Part shown: one piece after another, positions 51,367 through 59,717 of the stretch
Numbering within the stretch: position 1 is the first letter of the stretch
How the letters are laid out: each line of letters starts with the position of its first letter
Assembly (NCBI GenBank): GCA_910586855.1
Contig: CAJUJH010000001.1
Span: 887,339-951,338 of the forward strand
Length of the DNA: 64,000 bases
Source of the DNA: Candidatus Gastranaerophilales bacterium
GTDB lineage: Bacteria > Cyanobacteriota > Vampirovibrionia > Gastranaerophilales > Gastranaerophilaceae
Reading direction: 5' to 3'
Notes under the pieces: generated by a model
The model's database searches: none
What the model saw: only the letters and a program-made list of their open reading frames with translations
What the model was told of the DNA's origin: nothing
Program-made: the position numbers and the translations under genes

Positions 51367-53076
51367 TTGGACAAAGATAAATACAGAGATTTTGATAAGA
51401 GAATCGGCTGTTTGCAGTTTTGTTTTCTTGCTTTTATTGTCTCATTTTTGATTTATTTATTCTTGCTTCAAATTTTTGATATTAGACACTATAAAGAAAG
51501 AGCAAAAACCCAAAGGGCATCTAAAATCTTTGTATTGAGAGGAGAAATTCTTGACAGAAACGGTTTTAAACTTGCCGTTGATGAAACTTCTTTTGATGTT
51601 TATGCCCACAGGAAATATTACGATTATCCGCCTGAGGTTTTAGCTGATAAGCTTCATCCTTTTATTGGCGGTGATAAAAATGCTCTTATTCAAAAATTAT
51701 CATCAACTGATTCTGTTATTCTGGTTAAAAAATCTATCCCGAGAAAATCAGCTGAAAGTATAAGGGCGCTTAGACTCAGGGAAATTTCTCTTGAGGTTAA
51801 AAATAAACGCGCTTATCCGCAAGGAAGCCTTGCTTCACATGTTTTAGGATATTATAACTCCGATGCCGATGTTGCAGCCGGTATTGAATATATTGCAAAA
51901 GGGTATCTTGAATATATTGATAAAAATATCACCCATGAAAAAACCCCAAATGGCGATTTGATATATAATCTTTCAACAAATCCCGAAGATGTTACAGCAC
52001 CTATTAAGGGTAAAACTTTAACTTTAACAATCGATTCGGCTGTTCAGCATATTTGTGAAAAATATCTATACTCATCAATGCAAAAAACCCATGCTATAAG
52101 GGGTGCCGTTATTGTTATGGACCCAAATAATGGCGAAATTCTTGCAATGGCGGTTTATCCCTACTATAATCCTAACCAATATCAAAAATATTCTCTTCTT
52201 GAGATGAAAAATTGGGCACTTACAGATGTTTACCCGCCGGGTTCTACATTTAAGATAATTACCGTAGCTTCTGCTTTTATAAATGGAAAAATTAATAAAG
52301 ATACTCAAATTCTTGATACCGGCAAAATTAAAATCGGCTGGTGGGAGATTCAAAACCATGACTATGTTAATGGCAAAGCCCCTGGGCTTATTGATTTAGT
52401 ATATCTGTTTCAGCATTCAAGTAACGTTGCCAGTGTAAAAGTGGCGCAAAAAATGGATGACCAGGAGTTTTACGATACACTTGAAATGTTTAATTTTGGA
52501 CAAAAAACAGGTGTTGACCTTCCGGCTGAATCAGCCGGTATTCTGCCGAAACCTAAGAATTGGGATGCTGCAACCCATGGTTCAATGGGTTACGGATATG
52601 GTGCCTCTGTTACTGCAATTCAGATGGCAGCAGCTGTTTCTGCGATTGCAAATGGCGGAGAATGGGTGACTCCCCATGTGATTAAATATGATAAAAAAGA
52701 AGCAGAAGAAAAAATTATAAGAAGACGTATTATGACCCCTGAAATGTCTAAAGATTTAACCGATATTCTGGTTGAATCTATAGATAGAAGTAAATCCATT
52801 GCAAGAATGAAAGATTTTAGGCTTGCCGCAAAAACAGGTACCTCAAGACGCCCGAAAGATAACGGTGTCGGGTACACAAATAAAATGTACACTTCAATGG
52901 TAGGATATCTTCCGGCTTCTGACCCTAAAATCTTAATTTATATTGTAATTGATAGCGCTATGGGTGATGTTTGGGGTTCTACTGTTGCTGCACCTATTTT
53001 TAAAGACATTGCAACCGAACTTGCAAAGATAATGAACCTGACTCCTGATAGAAAAGTGCCGCTTGATATTAACTAG
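51367..53076 (+). CDS. ftsI: Penicillin-binding protein, division transpeptidase
   Basis: Class B PBP (FtsI/PBP3), cross-linking septal peptidoglycan. 569 residues: a short cytoplasmic tail, transmembrane helix at about 16-38, a dimerisation module with 'FVLRGEILDRNGFKLA', and a transpeptidase domain with S293-T-F-K296, S351-S-N353 and K489-T-G491. TTG start with AAAAGGAG 7-8 nt upstream. Follows the ftsL-like gene by 24 bp; 130 bp with no coding signal separate it from murE. Confidence 0.94.
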   Translation: MDKDKYRDFDKRIGCLQFCFLAFIVSFLIYLFLLQIFDIRHYKERAKTQRASKIFVLRGEILDRNGFKLAVDETSFDVYAHRKYYDYPPEVLADKLHPFIGGDKNALIQKLSSTDSVILVKKSIPRKSAESIRALRLREISLEVKNKRAYPQGSLASHVLGYYNSDADVAAGIEYIAKGYLEYIDKNITHEKTPNGDLIYNLSTNPEDVTAPIKGKTLTLTIDSAVQHICEKYLYSSMQKTHAIRGAVIVMDPNNGEILAMAVYPYYNPNQYQKYSLLEMKNWALTDVYPPGSTFKIITVASAFINGKINKDTQILDTGKIKIGWWEIQNHDYVNGKAPGLIDLVYLFQHSSNVASVKVAQKMDDQEFYDTLEMFNFGQKTGVDLPAESAGILPKPKNWDAATHGSMGYGYGASVTAIQMAAAVSAIANGGEWVTPHVIKYDKKEAEEKIIRRRIMTPEMSKDLTDILVESIDRSKSIARMKDFRLAAKTGTSRRPKDNGVGYTNKMYTSMVGYLPASDPKILIYIVIDSAMGDVWGSTVAAPIFKDIATELAKIMNLTPDRKVPLDIN

Positions 53077-53206
53077 AATTTACTAAGGAATAAATTATTA
53101 TATTAAAATCAGGTACCGGTGCCGATATTAAGAATTATCAAAAATTTAACAAAAAATGTGTTTTAGGTTTAGAATATTATTGAATTGAATAGAAGGATAT
53201 TTTTAG

Positions 53207-54682
53207 ATGGAACTTGGCAAAATCATTAAAGCAATAGAATGCAATGAAGTTTTAAACTATAAAGATGTTGATATAAAAGGGATTTCTTATAATTCAAAAA
53301 CAATAAACAGTCATGAAATTTTTGTGTGTCTTAAAGGTGAACATGTAGATGGTCATGAATTTGCACAAATGGCATTTGAAAAAGGCGCCGTTGCTCTTAT
53401 GGTTGAAAAACCTTTAAATATTGAAATTCCGCAGCTCGTTGTTTCATCTTGCCAGGAAAAAATTGCAGATTTAGCTTGCTGTTTTCATCATAATCCATCT
53501 CAAGAGTTAAATTTAATCGGTGTCACTGGCACAAATGGCAAAACAACAGTAACCCACCTTGTGCAGAAGATTATTGAAGAGGACCAGAAAAAGTGTGCTT
53601 TAATTGGAACCTTGGGGTATAAACTGTCATCTTCTGATGATTATCTTGAAGCAAAACATACAACACCTCAGGCTCCTGAGCTTCAAAAAACATTATCAAA
53701 AATTTTAAAGCAAGATATTTTAAATGTTGTGACCGAAGTTTCATCTCACGCTCTTGAGCAGTCAAGGGTTAGGGGATGCAAGTTTTCGGGTGCAGTTTTA
53801 ACAAATTTAACTCAGGACCACCTTGATTTTCATATAACTATGGAAAATTATTTTAAGGCAAAGGCAAAACTCTTTTCTAATCTTCAAAAAGGCTCATATG
53901 CTGTTATAAATAATGATGATAAGTGGTCTGAAAGATTTTTGTCCGAAGTTCCTGAAGGCGTTACGGTTTTAACCTACGGTGTAAAGAAAAATTCGGGGCT
54001 TATGGCTGTTGATATTGAATTTACTTCCCGCGGGGTTAATTTCCTATGTGTTTGCGGTGATGAAAAAGAAGAAATTAAATTGCACCTTAATGGTATGTTT
54101 AGTGTATACAATGCACTAGCTGCAATTGGTGTCGGACTTTCTATGGGTATCAGTATGAAAACCTGTAAAGAAGCGCTTGAACGTACACGCTCTGTTGCAG
54201 GTCGTTTTGAGATTGTAAATTCTGACCCTATGGTAATTGTAGATTATGCCCATACGCCCGATGGTTTAGAAAATATTCTTCGTGCTGCACGTGAATTAAC
54301 TCCAAAGAATGCTAATTTAATTTGTTTATTTGGATGCGGCGGGGATAGAGATGCTACAAAACGTCCTAAAATGGGTAAAATAGCTCAATCGTTATCAGAT
54401 AAAATTGTTGTAACATCTGATAATCCGCGCTCAGAAGACCCGCAGCAAATCATTACCGATATCTTGTCAGGTTTAAAGCTGATAAATTCTAAAACTGTAT
54501 TTGTGGAACCAGACCGTCAGCTTGCAATTGAGCTTTTAAAGAAAATCTCAAAACCTGAGGATGTTATTATTGTCGCAGGAAAAGGACATGAAGATTATCA
54601 AATCCTTGCCGATAGAACAATTCATTTTGATGATAGGGAAGAGGTTCAAAAAGTTTTTGCATCCCTAAATACTGTAAAATAG
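53207..54682 (+). CDS. murE: UDP-N-acetylmuramoyl-tripeptide synthetase (meso-DAP type)
   Basis: Adds the third residue of the peptidoglycan stem peptide. 491 residues: an N-terminal UDP-binding domain, the ATP loop G108-T-N-G-K-T-T, 'VTEVSSHALEQSRV' in the middle domain and 'VIVDYAHTPDGLENIL' in the C-terminal domain. The D405-N-P-R408 motif marks meso-diaminopimelate as the amino acid rather than lysine, as expected for a diderm. AAGGATAT precedes the ATG. Confidence 0.97.
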   Translation: MELGKIIKAIECNEVLNYKDVDIKGISYNSKTINSHEIFVCLKGEHVDGHEFAQMAFEKGAVALMVEKPLNIEIPQLVVSSCQEKIADLACCFHHNPSQELNLIGVTGTNGKTTVTHLVQKIIEEDQKKCALIGTLGYKLSSSDDYLEAKHTTPQAPELQKTLSKILKQDILNVVTEVSSHALEQSRVRGCKFSGAVLTNLTQDHLDFHITMENYFKAKAKLFSNLQKGSYAVINNDDKWSERFLSEVPEGVTVLTYGVKKNSGLMAVDIEFTSRGVNFLCVCGDEKEEIKLHLNGMFSVYNALAAIGVGLSMGISMKTCKEALERTRSVAGRFEIVNSDPMVIVDYAHTPDGLENILRAARELTPKNANLICLFGCGGDRDATKRPKMGKIAQSLSDKIVVTSDNPRSEDPQQIITDILSGLKLINSKTVFVEPDRQLAIELLKKISKPEDVIIVAGKGHEDYQILADRTIHFDDREEVQKVFASLNTVK

Positions 54683-54698
54683 TATTTTTTAGATAAGT

Positions 54699-54738
54699 TT
54701 GTCTGCAGGCTTGTTTCTTTTATAATGAATTTACTATG
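54699..54738 (+). promoter_or_regulatory. Promoter of the YeiH-like gene (near-leaderless)
   Basis: TTGTCT (54699-54704), a 16-bp spacer and a perfect TATAAT (54721-54726) lie nine bases before the ATG, predicting a leader of two or three nucleotides at most. There is no Shine-Dalgarno. Confidence 0.5.
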
Positions 54739-55791
54739 ATTACATTAGAAAAAGAAGAACAACAGAAAGTTTTACCTGAAACAAAGTCCTTACAAATTTT
54801 GGAATTTAAACCTCATACTGGTATTGTATTTTGTGCAGTTTTTGCTGTTATTTTGTATTTTATATGCAAGATTGATTTTTTTATTAAATATAATATTAAT
54901 TCATTAACACTTGCTATAATTGTCGGTATGCTTATTGGAAATTTTTTAAATTCCAATATTCCTGAGAATTTTAAACCCGGTATAACCTTCTCAAGCAAAA
55001 GGATTTTGAGGTTTGCCATAATTTTATATGGTTTCAGGATAACATTTTTTCAGATTGCAAGTGTTGGTGCCACCGGGTTTATAGCTGATGTTATTATGCT
55101 TGTTACCACTTATCTTTTAGGTTATTACATTGGAACAAGAGTATTTAAACTTGATAAAGATTTATGTATGCTGACTGCAATAGGTTCATCTATTTGCGGT
55201 GCAGCTGCTGTATTGGGTACGGATTCTGTTTTAAAAGCAAAAGCTCACAAGGTTTCCCTTGCCGTAGCAACAGTTGTATTATTTGGAACAATTTCTATGA
55301 TTTTGTATCCGTTTATATATAAGCTTGGTTTTTTAAATTCCAATGCTTTTGGAATTTATATAGGTTCAAGTATCCATGAAGTTGCGCAGGTTGTTGCAGC
55401 AGGAAGTGCAGTTTCAAAAACTGCAATGGACACAGCCGTAATTGTTAAGCTTACAAGAGTTATGATGCTGGTTCCTTATTTATTTTTATTGAGTTTTTAT
55501 CTTGCAAGAAAATCAGGAACAAAAATGAATAAGATTCAGATTCCCTGGTTTGCAATTCTTTTCATTGTAGTTTGCGGTATTAATTCTACGGGCTTTATTG
55601 CTCCCAATATCACATCTTTTATTGTAGAATTTGATATTTTTCTCTTAACTGTTGCAATGTTTGCTCTTGGTGTTGAAACTAATTTTAAAAAGATACAAGG
55701 GCTTGGAATTAAACCGATACTTCTTGCATTTATTATGTTTATCTGGCTGATATTTGCAGGTTTTGCGGTTTCAAAATTTATTACTTTATAA
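54736..55791 (+). CDS. YeiH/UPF0324-family membrane transporter (putative sulfate exporter)
   Basis: 351 residues with about ten hydrophobic segments. The family pattern is clear: 'LTLAIIVGMLIGNFLNSNIP', 'RFAIILYGFRITFFQI', 'AIGSSICGAAAVLGTDSVLK', 'GSSIHEVAQVVAAGSAVS' and a C-terminal 'LAFIMFIWLIFAG'. Members are annotated as putative sulfate or anion exporters with little direct proof. It carries a charged cytoplasmic N-terminus of about 28 residues. Its place between murE and murA looks incidental. Confidence 0.88.
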   Translation: MITLEKEEQQKVLPETKSLQILEFKPHTGIVFCAVFAVILYFICKIDFFIKYNINSLTLAIIVGMLIGNFLNSNIPENFKPGITFSSKRILRFAIILYGFRITFFQIASVGATGFIADVIMLVTTYLLGYYIGTRVFKLDKDLCMLTAIGSSICGAAAVLGTDSVLKAKAHKVSLAVATVVLFGTISMILYPFIYKLGFLNSNAFGIYIGSSIHEVAQVVAAGSAVSKTAMDTAVIVKLTRVMMLVPYLFLLSFYLARKSGTKMNKIQIPWFAILFIVVCGINSTGFIAPNITSFIVEFDIFLLTVAMFALGVETNFKKIQGLGIKPILLAFIMFIWLIFAGFAVSKFITL

Positions 55792-55891
55792 ACTTATTTA
55801 AAAAATGATTCTTTATATTTACATTAGTTAAATTAGTGTAAATTAATCTATTCTTGTATTACAATAGTATTTACAGGGCATGTAAAATTTT

Positions 55892-57223
55892 ATGGCTAAA
55901 ATTCAGGAAAAATTAATAATACAGGGCGGAGACTCTCTTAAAGGTGAGGTTGCAGTCGGTGGTGCAAAAAATGCTGTACTAAAATTAATGGCAGCCGCAC
56001 TTCTATGCGAGGATATTTCTGTTATAAGAAATGTGCCGGAGCTTTCAGATGTTGAAATCATGCTTGATGTTTTGAAAGAACTTGGTGCAAAAACTACTTA
56101 TAATAAAGAAGAAAAGTTTTTAACAATTGATGCTACCAATTTGACAAGTGTCTGTGCTTCTGAAGCTTTTGTATCTAAAATGCGCGCTTCTTTTGTTGTC
56201 CTGGGTCCTCTTGTAGGCAGAATGAAGGAAGCTTATGTTGCACTCCCTGGTGGCTGCCAGATTGGCGAGAGACGTGTAAATTTTCACATAAAGGGTTTGC
56301 AGGCATTAGGGTGTGAATGTAATCTGGACAATGGTTATGTGCATGCTAAAGCAACTAGGCTTGTAGGTGAAGATATTTGTTTTGATATACCATCTGTTGG
56401 TGCCACAGAAAATATTATGATGGCATCAGTATTAGCAGAAGGTACAACGAGAATCCAAAATGCCGCACAAGAGCCAGAGATTGTTGATTTGGCAAACTTT
56501 TTAATTTCAATGGGGGCAGATATTGATGGTGCAGGCACAAGTGAAATTATTGTAAGGGGCGTTAAACAAGCTGACCTTCATGGGGTTGAATATACTACTA
56601 TCCCGGATAGAATTGAAGCTGGGACTTTTATGTCTGCCATAATTGCTTCTCGCGGTAAGGCTGTAATAAGAAATGTTTATCCAAATCACTTAACTATCTT
56701 TACCGGTAAACTTTTAGAAATGGGTGCAAAGATAAGACTTGTTGAACCTTATGCAATGGAAGTTTCTGCCGACAGAAAACTGGAAGCGATGAATTTTATA
56801 ACTCAGCCATATCCCGGCTTCCCGACTGACTTGCAAGCCCTTGCTATGACCCTTTTGTCAACTGCAAACGGTGTATCTGTTGTGACAGAAAGTTTATATG
56901 AAAATAGATTTATGCACATATCTGAACTTTGGAGAATGGGTGCAAATATAAGACAATCTAAAAATCATGCCATAATTAAAGGAGTTGAAACTCTTGTTGG
57001 AACCTCTGTACAGTCTACCGATTTAAGAGCAGGCGCTGCCCTTGTAGTTGCAGCCATTATGGCAAAGGGTGAAAGCGAAGTTAAAAAACTTCATCATATA
57101 GATAGAGGTTATGAAAAATTTACACAAAAACTTCAAGGGTTAGGAGTGAATGTCCAAAGAGTTCCCTATGATGCTAAAGATTATGAAACTCTTGACAATA
57201 GTGAGGCACCTGTTTCAAAATAG
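55892..57223 (+). CDS. murA: UDP-N-acetylglucosamine 1-carboxyvinyltransferase
   Basis: First committed step of peptidoglycan synthesis: transfers enolpyruvate from PEP to UDP-GlcNAc. 443 residues, EPSP-synthase fold. The N-terminal 'VGGAKNAVLKLMAAALL' and the catalytic loop 'LPGGCQIGERRVNFHIKGL' with C122 are present; this Cys is the fosfomycin target in the family, so the enzyme should be sensitive. 'GFPTDLQALAM' and 'ENRFMHISELWRMGA' are further signatures. TACAAT about 26 bp upstream may be its -10. Confidence 0.96.
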   Translation: MAKIQEKLIIQGGDSLKGEVAVGGAKNAVLKLMAAALLCEDISVIRNVPELSDVEIMLDVLKELGAKTTYNKEEKFLTIDATNLTSVCASEAFVSKMRASFVVLGPLVGRMKEAYVALPGGCQIGERRVNFHIKGLQALGCECNLDNGYVHAKATRLVGEDICFDIPSVGATENIMMASVLAEGTTRIQNAAQEPEIVDLANFLISMGADIDGAGTSEIIVRGVKQADLHGVEYTTIPDRIEAGTFMSAIIASRGKAVIRNVYPNHLTIFTGKLLEMGAKIRLVEPYAMEVSADRKLEAMNFITQPYPGFPTDLQALAMTLLSTANGVSVVTESLYENRFMHISELWRMGANIRQSKNHAIIKGVETLVGTSVQSTDLRAGAALVVAAIMAKGESEVKKLHHIDRGYEKFTQKLQGLGVNVQRVPYDAKDYETLDNSEAPVSK

Positions 57224-57246
57224 TGATATAAATTTGAAAGGACATT

Positions 57247-57576
57247 ATGGCGCACACATATAAAAGATGGTATGACCATGACCCTCTATTGATGCAGGTT
57301 ATAGACTTATTGAGAGCATATCCTAATGAACTCAAAAGCCAGGCTGAAATGTTTCTTAAAAAAGTTGAAGAGCAGGTTTCAAAAGAGGCTGTTGATAGAT
57401 TTTACGATATGGTGAAACCTATGATTTTAGGCAACAGATGGTATGATTCTGACCCTGTTCTCTCTAAAACGGTTGAGCTTCTTAGAGTTGTACCGCAGGA
57501 GGTTCAAAAACTTGCTGCTGATAATTTTATAAATGCATTGAAAGAAAATGGTGTAATTATCGAAGAAAACAAGTAA
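57247..57576 (+). CDS. Two-repeat protein of unknown function
   Basis: 109 residues formed by two copies of one unit. Residues 7-43 (RWYDHDPLLMQVIDLLRAYP...) and 64-101 (RWYDSDPVLSKTVELLRVVP...) share R-W-Y-D-x-D-P-x-L, then V-x-L-L-R, then P-x-E, then a helix. The linker contains 'AVDRFYDMVKPMIL'. No known domain. AAAGGAC is 7 nt before the ATG and murA ends 23 bp upstream, so it may be co-expressed with murA. The final 20 bp overlap the convergent anti-sigma gene. Confidence 0.7.
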   Translation: MAHTYKRWYDHDPLLMQVIDLLRAYPNELKSQAEMFLKKVEEQVSKEAVDRFYDMVKPMILGNRWYDSDPVLSKTVELLRVVPQEVQKLAADNFINALKENGVIIEENK

Positions 57577-58021
57577 AAAATCTTCTTATACTGTTTCTTA
57601 AACCGCTTGTTTTTAATTGCTCCATAACTTTTTCTGAAATGTCGTCTGTATTTATAGTATATTTTGTTTTATAAAAAGAGTTATTTAACATTCTTTTTAA
57701 TTTGCTTATATTTAAAAGTGCTTCTTCGTATTCTTTTCTTTTTGCAAGTATTGATTCAAAATCATTTATTCTTGATTTATCCATCTCGCCATCAAGATAA
57801 AGAGAAATTTCTTCATACATAACTTCTCTTTCCTTAATGAGTCTCCGCTTTTTTTCTGCTTCGTTAAAAAGCCTTTTTACTACACTATATTTTTCCATAC
57901 ACATTGGACAGTTTCTAAGATGAATAGAAACCATCTCTTTGTATTTTTTATCCAGGTTATCTTCCACATAGTGGGTTAGAAGTTTTCCAACGATTGTACA
58001 GGTTAAATTTCCTTTTAACAT
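57557..58021 (-). CDS. Soluble zinc-finger anti-sigma factor (putative)
   Basis: 154 residues. The first part has the zinc anti-sigma motif H-L-R-N-C-P-M-C (His-x3-Cys-x2-Cys) after a helix 'VGKLLTHYVEDNLDKKYKEM'. The second part repeats the layout ('EISLYLDGEMDKSRINDFES') but lacks the Cys residues. No transmembrane helix is present, so it would act in the cytoplasm, perhaps as a redox or zinc sensor. I start it at MLKGNLT, 8 nt after AAGGA and 16 bp after the sigma factor gene; a longer frame runs back into that gene. Confidence 0.75.
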   Translation of the reverse strand: MLKGNLTCTIVGKLLTHYVEDNLDKKYKEMVSIHLRNCPMCMEKYSVVKRLFNEAEKKRRLIKEREVMYEEISLYLDGEMDKSRINDFESILAKRKEYEEALLNISKLKRMLNNSFYKTKYTINTDDISEKVMEQLKTSGLRNSIRRFFTCFLR

Positions 58022-58037
58022 TTTTAAAATCCTTATT

Positions 58038-58661
58038 TTAGCACATATATGGCTTAATATATTCCTGCAATTTACATCTTGCACGTGCTATTCTGGATTT
58101 TACGGTTCCAATACTTGAATTTGTTGCCTGTGCAATTTCATCATAGCTTAAGCCTTGTAATTCTCTCATTACTATGGTCATTTTGAATGGTTCTTTTAAT
58201 TTATCAATAGATTTTTTAATAACCAAATCAAGTTCATCATTCAAGATGCACTCGTGCGGGCTTGTTGAATTATCTGGAATTTCAAACTCTTTGTTTTTAT
58301 CTTCATAATCATTTTCTAATGTAATTTTTATGGGTGTTCTTTGTTTTTTTCTTAAGGTATCGTAAAATTGTCTTATTGTTATTTGATTCAACCAGGCTCT
58401 AAATGTTTTTGGGTTTTTTAATTTTTTAATGTTTTTTGCAACTTTAAATAAGATTTCCTGAACTAAATCTGATATTTCATCGCATCTTGCATTCATATAG
58501 TAAAGTGTGGCGTAAATATTCTTTTCTTCACGTCTGATTAATTCTTCAAGCGCTTCAAAATCGTCATTTTGCGCCTTATTTATTAGAGCTTCTGTTGAAT
58601 CATTTTTAAACTTTAATTTCATAAGTTCATAAATAAACAATTTTCTCTTAATTAACCACAT
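58038..58661 (-). CDS. ECF-type RNA polymerase sigma factor
   Basis: 207 residues. Region 2 spans about 40-110 ('ISDLVQEILFKVAKNIKKLK', 'TFRAWLNQITIRQFYDTLRK') and region 4 about 145-205 ('LKEPFKMTIVMRELQGLSYD', 'SIGTVKSRIARARCKLQEYI'). No region 3, as in ECF factors. Two starts are possible: ATG 58661, six bases after TATAAC and so leaderless, or ATG 58622. Its partner anti-sigma factor follows. Divergent from thiE, with overlapping -10 boxes. Confidence 0.88.
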   Translation of the reverse strand: MWLIKRKLFIYELMKLKFKNDSTEALINKAQNDDFEALEELIRREEKNIYATLYYMNARCDEISDLVQEILFKVAKNIKKLKNPKTFRAWLNQITIRQFYDTLRKKQRTPIKITLENDYEDKNKEFEIPDNSTSPHECILNDELDLVIKKSIDKLKEPFKMTIVMRELQGLSYDEIAQATNSSIGTVKSRIARARCKLQEYIKPYMC

Positions 58662-58683
58662 TCTTTGTTATATAATCACTATG
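58662..58683. promoter_or_regulatory. Overlapping divergent -10 boxes (sigma factor / thiE)
   Basis: The sequence GTTATATAAT contains TATAAT on the plus strand (58671-58676, for thiE) and TATAAC on the minus strand (58673-58668, for the sigma factor). The two boxes share three bases, so only one RNA polymerase could bind at a time. On the minus side six bases separate the box from ATG 58661. Confidence 0.45.
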
Positions 58684-58706
58684 GCAGTATTAAACGGACT
58701 TTAAAT

Positions 58707-59717
58707 TTGAAAAGAATAATTGATGTAAATATTAATAGGGCAGCAGAAGCCTTGAGGGCACTTGAAGAGATTGCAAGATTCTATCTTAATAATAAAGAAA
58801 TTTGTGAAAAATTAAAAAAAATGCGCCATTTTGTATGCAGCTTTTTTGATAATAATTATGATGAACTTTTAAAATCTCGTGATACCTTAAATGATGTTGG
58901 TGTTGATATTAAAAATCCTACCAAAGAAAACCGTACATTAAATATTGAAAATATTTTTAAATCTAATATTAAAAGATTACAGCAGTCTTTAAGAATGCTT
59001 ACTGAATATGGCAATTTGCCTGACAGTTTAAGATATGAAAGCTACACTATTGAAAAAGAAATGTTTGAGGAACTAAAGATGAACATTAAAAAATATCTGC
59101 TTGATAAAAGAAGATTATATCTTGTAACAAATTCTGATGCCTTTAAATCTGATGATGAATTTTTGGATAGAGTGGCTCTTGCCCTTAAAAACGGAGTAGA
59201 TATTATTCAATTAAGAGAAAAAAGCCGTCCTGCAAAAGAGATTATTGAGCTTGGGTATAAAATTCGAGAACTTGCAAGTAATTTTAATGCGCTTTTTATT
59301 GTAAACGACAGAATTGATATTGCAAAAATTGTAAAAGCGGACGGTGTTCATTTAGGACAGGATGATATATCTTTAAAAACTGCAAGAGAAATATTGGGAG
59401 ATGAATTTATAATAGGTATTTCAACACATTGTCCTGATGATGCTGTAGGGGCGCAAAATGGCGGAGCAGATTATATAGGGGTTGGTCCTGTTTTTAAAAC
59501 TCCTACAAAGCCTGGAAGAATCCCTGTTGGCTTAGAATATGTTAAATGGGCAAGTGAAAATATTAATATACCGTTTTTTGCAATAGGTTCAATTGAGCCT
59601 GATAACATAGATGAAGTTATTAAAGTCGGAGCTTCAAGAGTTGCAGTGGTGCGCGCAATAATGAATAGCGATAATCCAAAAGAAAATATTGAAAAATTCT
59701 TATCAAAACTTATTTAG
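58707..59717 (+). CDS. thiE: ThiD2-ThiE thiamine-phosphate synthase
   Basis: Joins the thiazole and pyrimidine parts of thiamine. 336 residues. The N-terminal part (about 1-115, 'INRAAEALRALEEIARF', 'NIKRLQQSLRMLTEYGNL') is the ThiD2 domain found fused to ThiE in Cyanobacteria and some other phyla. The ThiE barrel follows (about 130-336): 'DIIQLREKSRPAKE', 'FIVNDRIDIA', 'DGVHLGQDD' and 'YIGVGPVFKTPTKPG'. I start at the TTG of 'LKRIIDVN', because the frame further up crosses the promoter. The stop overlaps the convergent MATE gene by four bases. Confidence 0.9.
   Translation: MKRIIDVNINRAAEALRALEEIARFYLNNKEICEKLKKMRHFVCSFFDNNYDELLKSRDTLNDVGVDIKNPTKENRTLNIENIFKSNIKRLQQSLRMLTEYGNLPDSLRYESYTIEKEMFEELKMNIKKYLLDKRRLYLVTNSDAFKSDDEFLDRVALALKNGVDIIQLREKSRPAKEIIELGYKIRELASNFNALFIVNDRIDIAKIVKADGVHLGQDDISLKTAREILGDEFIIGISTHCPDDAVGAQNGGADYIGVGPVFKTPTKPGRIPVGLEYVKWASENINIPFFAIGSIEPDNIDEVIKVGASRVAVVRAIMNSDNPKENIEKFLSKLI

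Noticed and set aside
58681..58704. Seven-codon leader peptide (ATG four bases after TATAAT) ahead of thiE
   Set aside because: The -10 to ATG distance is too short for a message that includes this ATG with certainty, there is no regulatory codon pattern and no hairpin follows; it is probably a chance frame.
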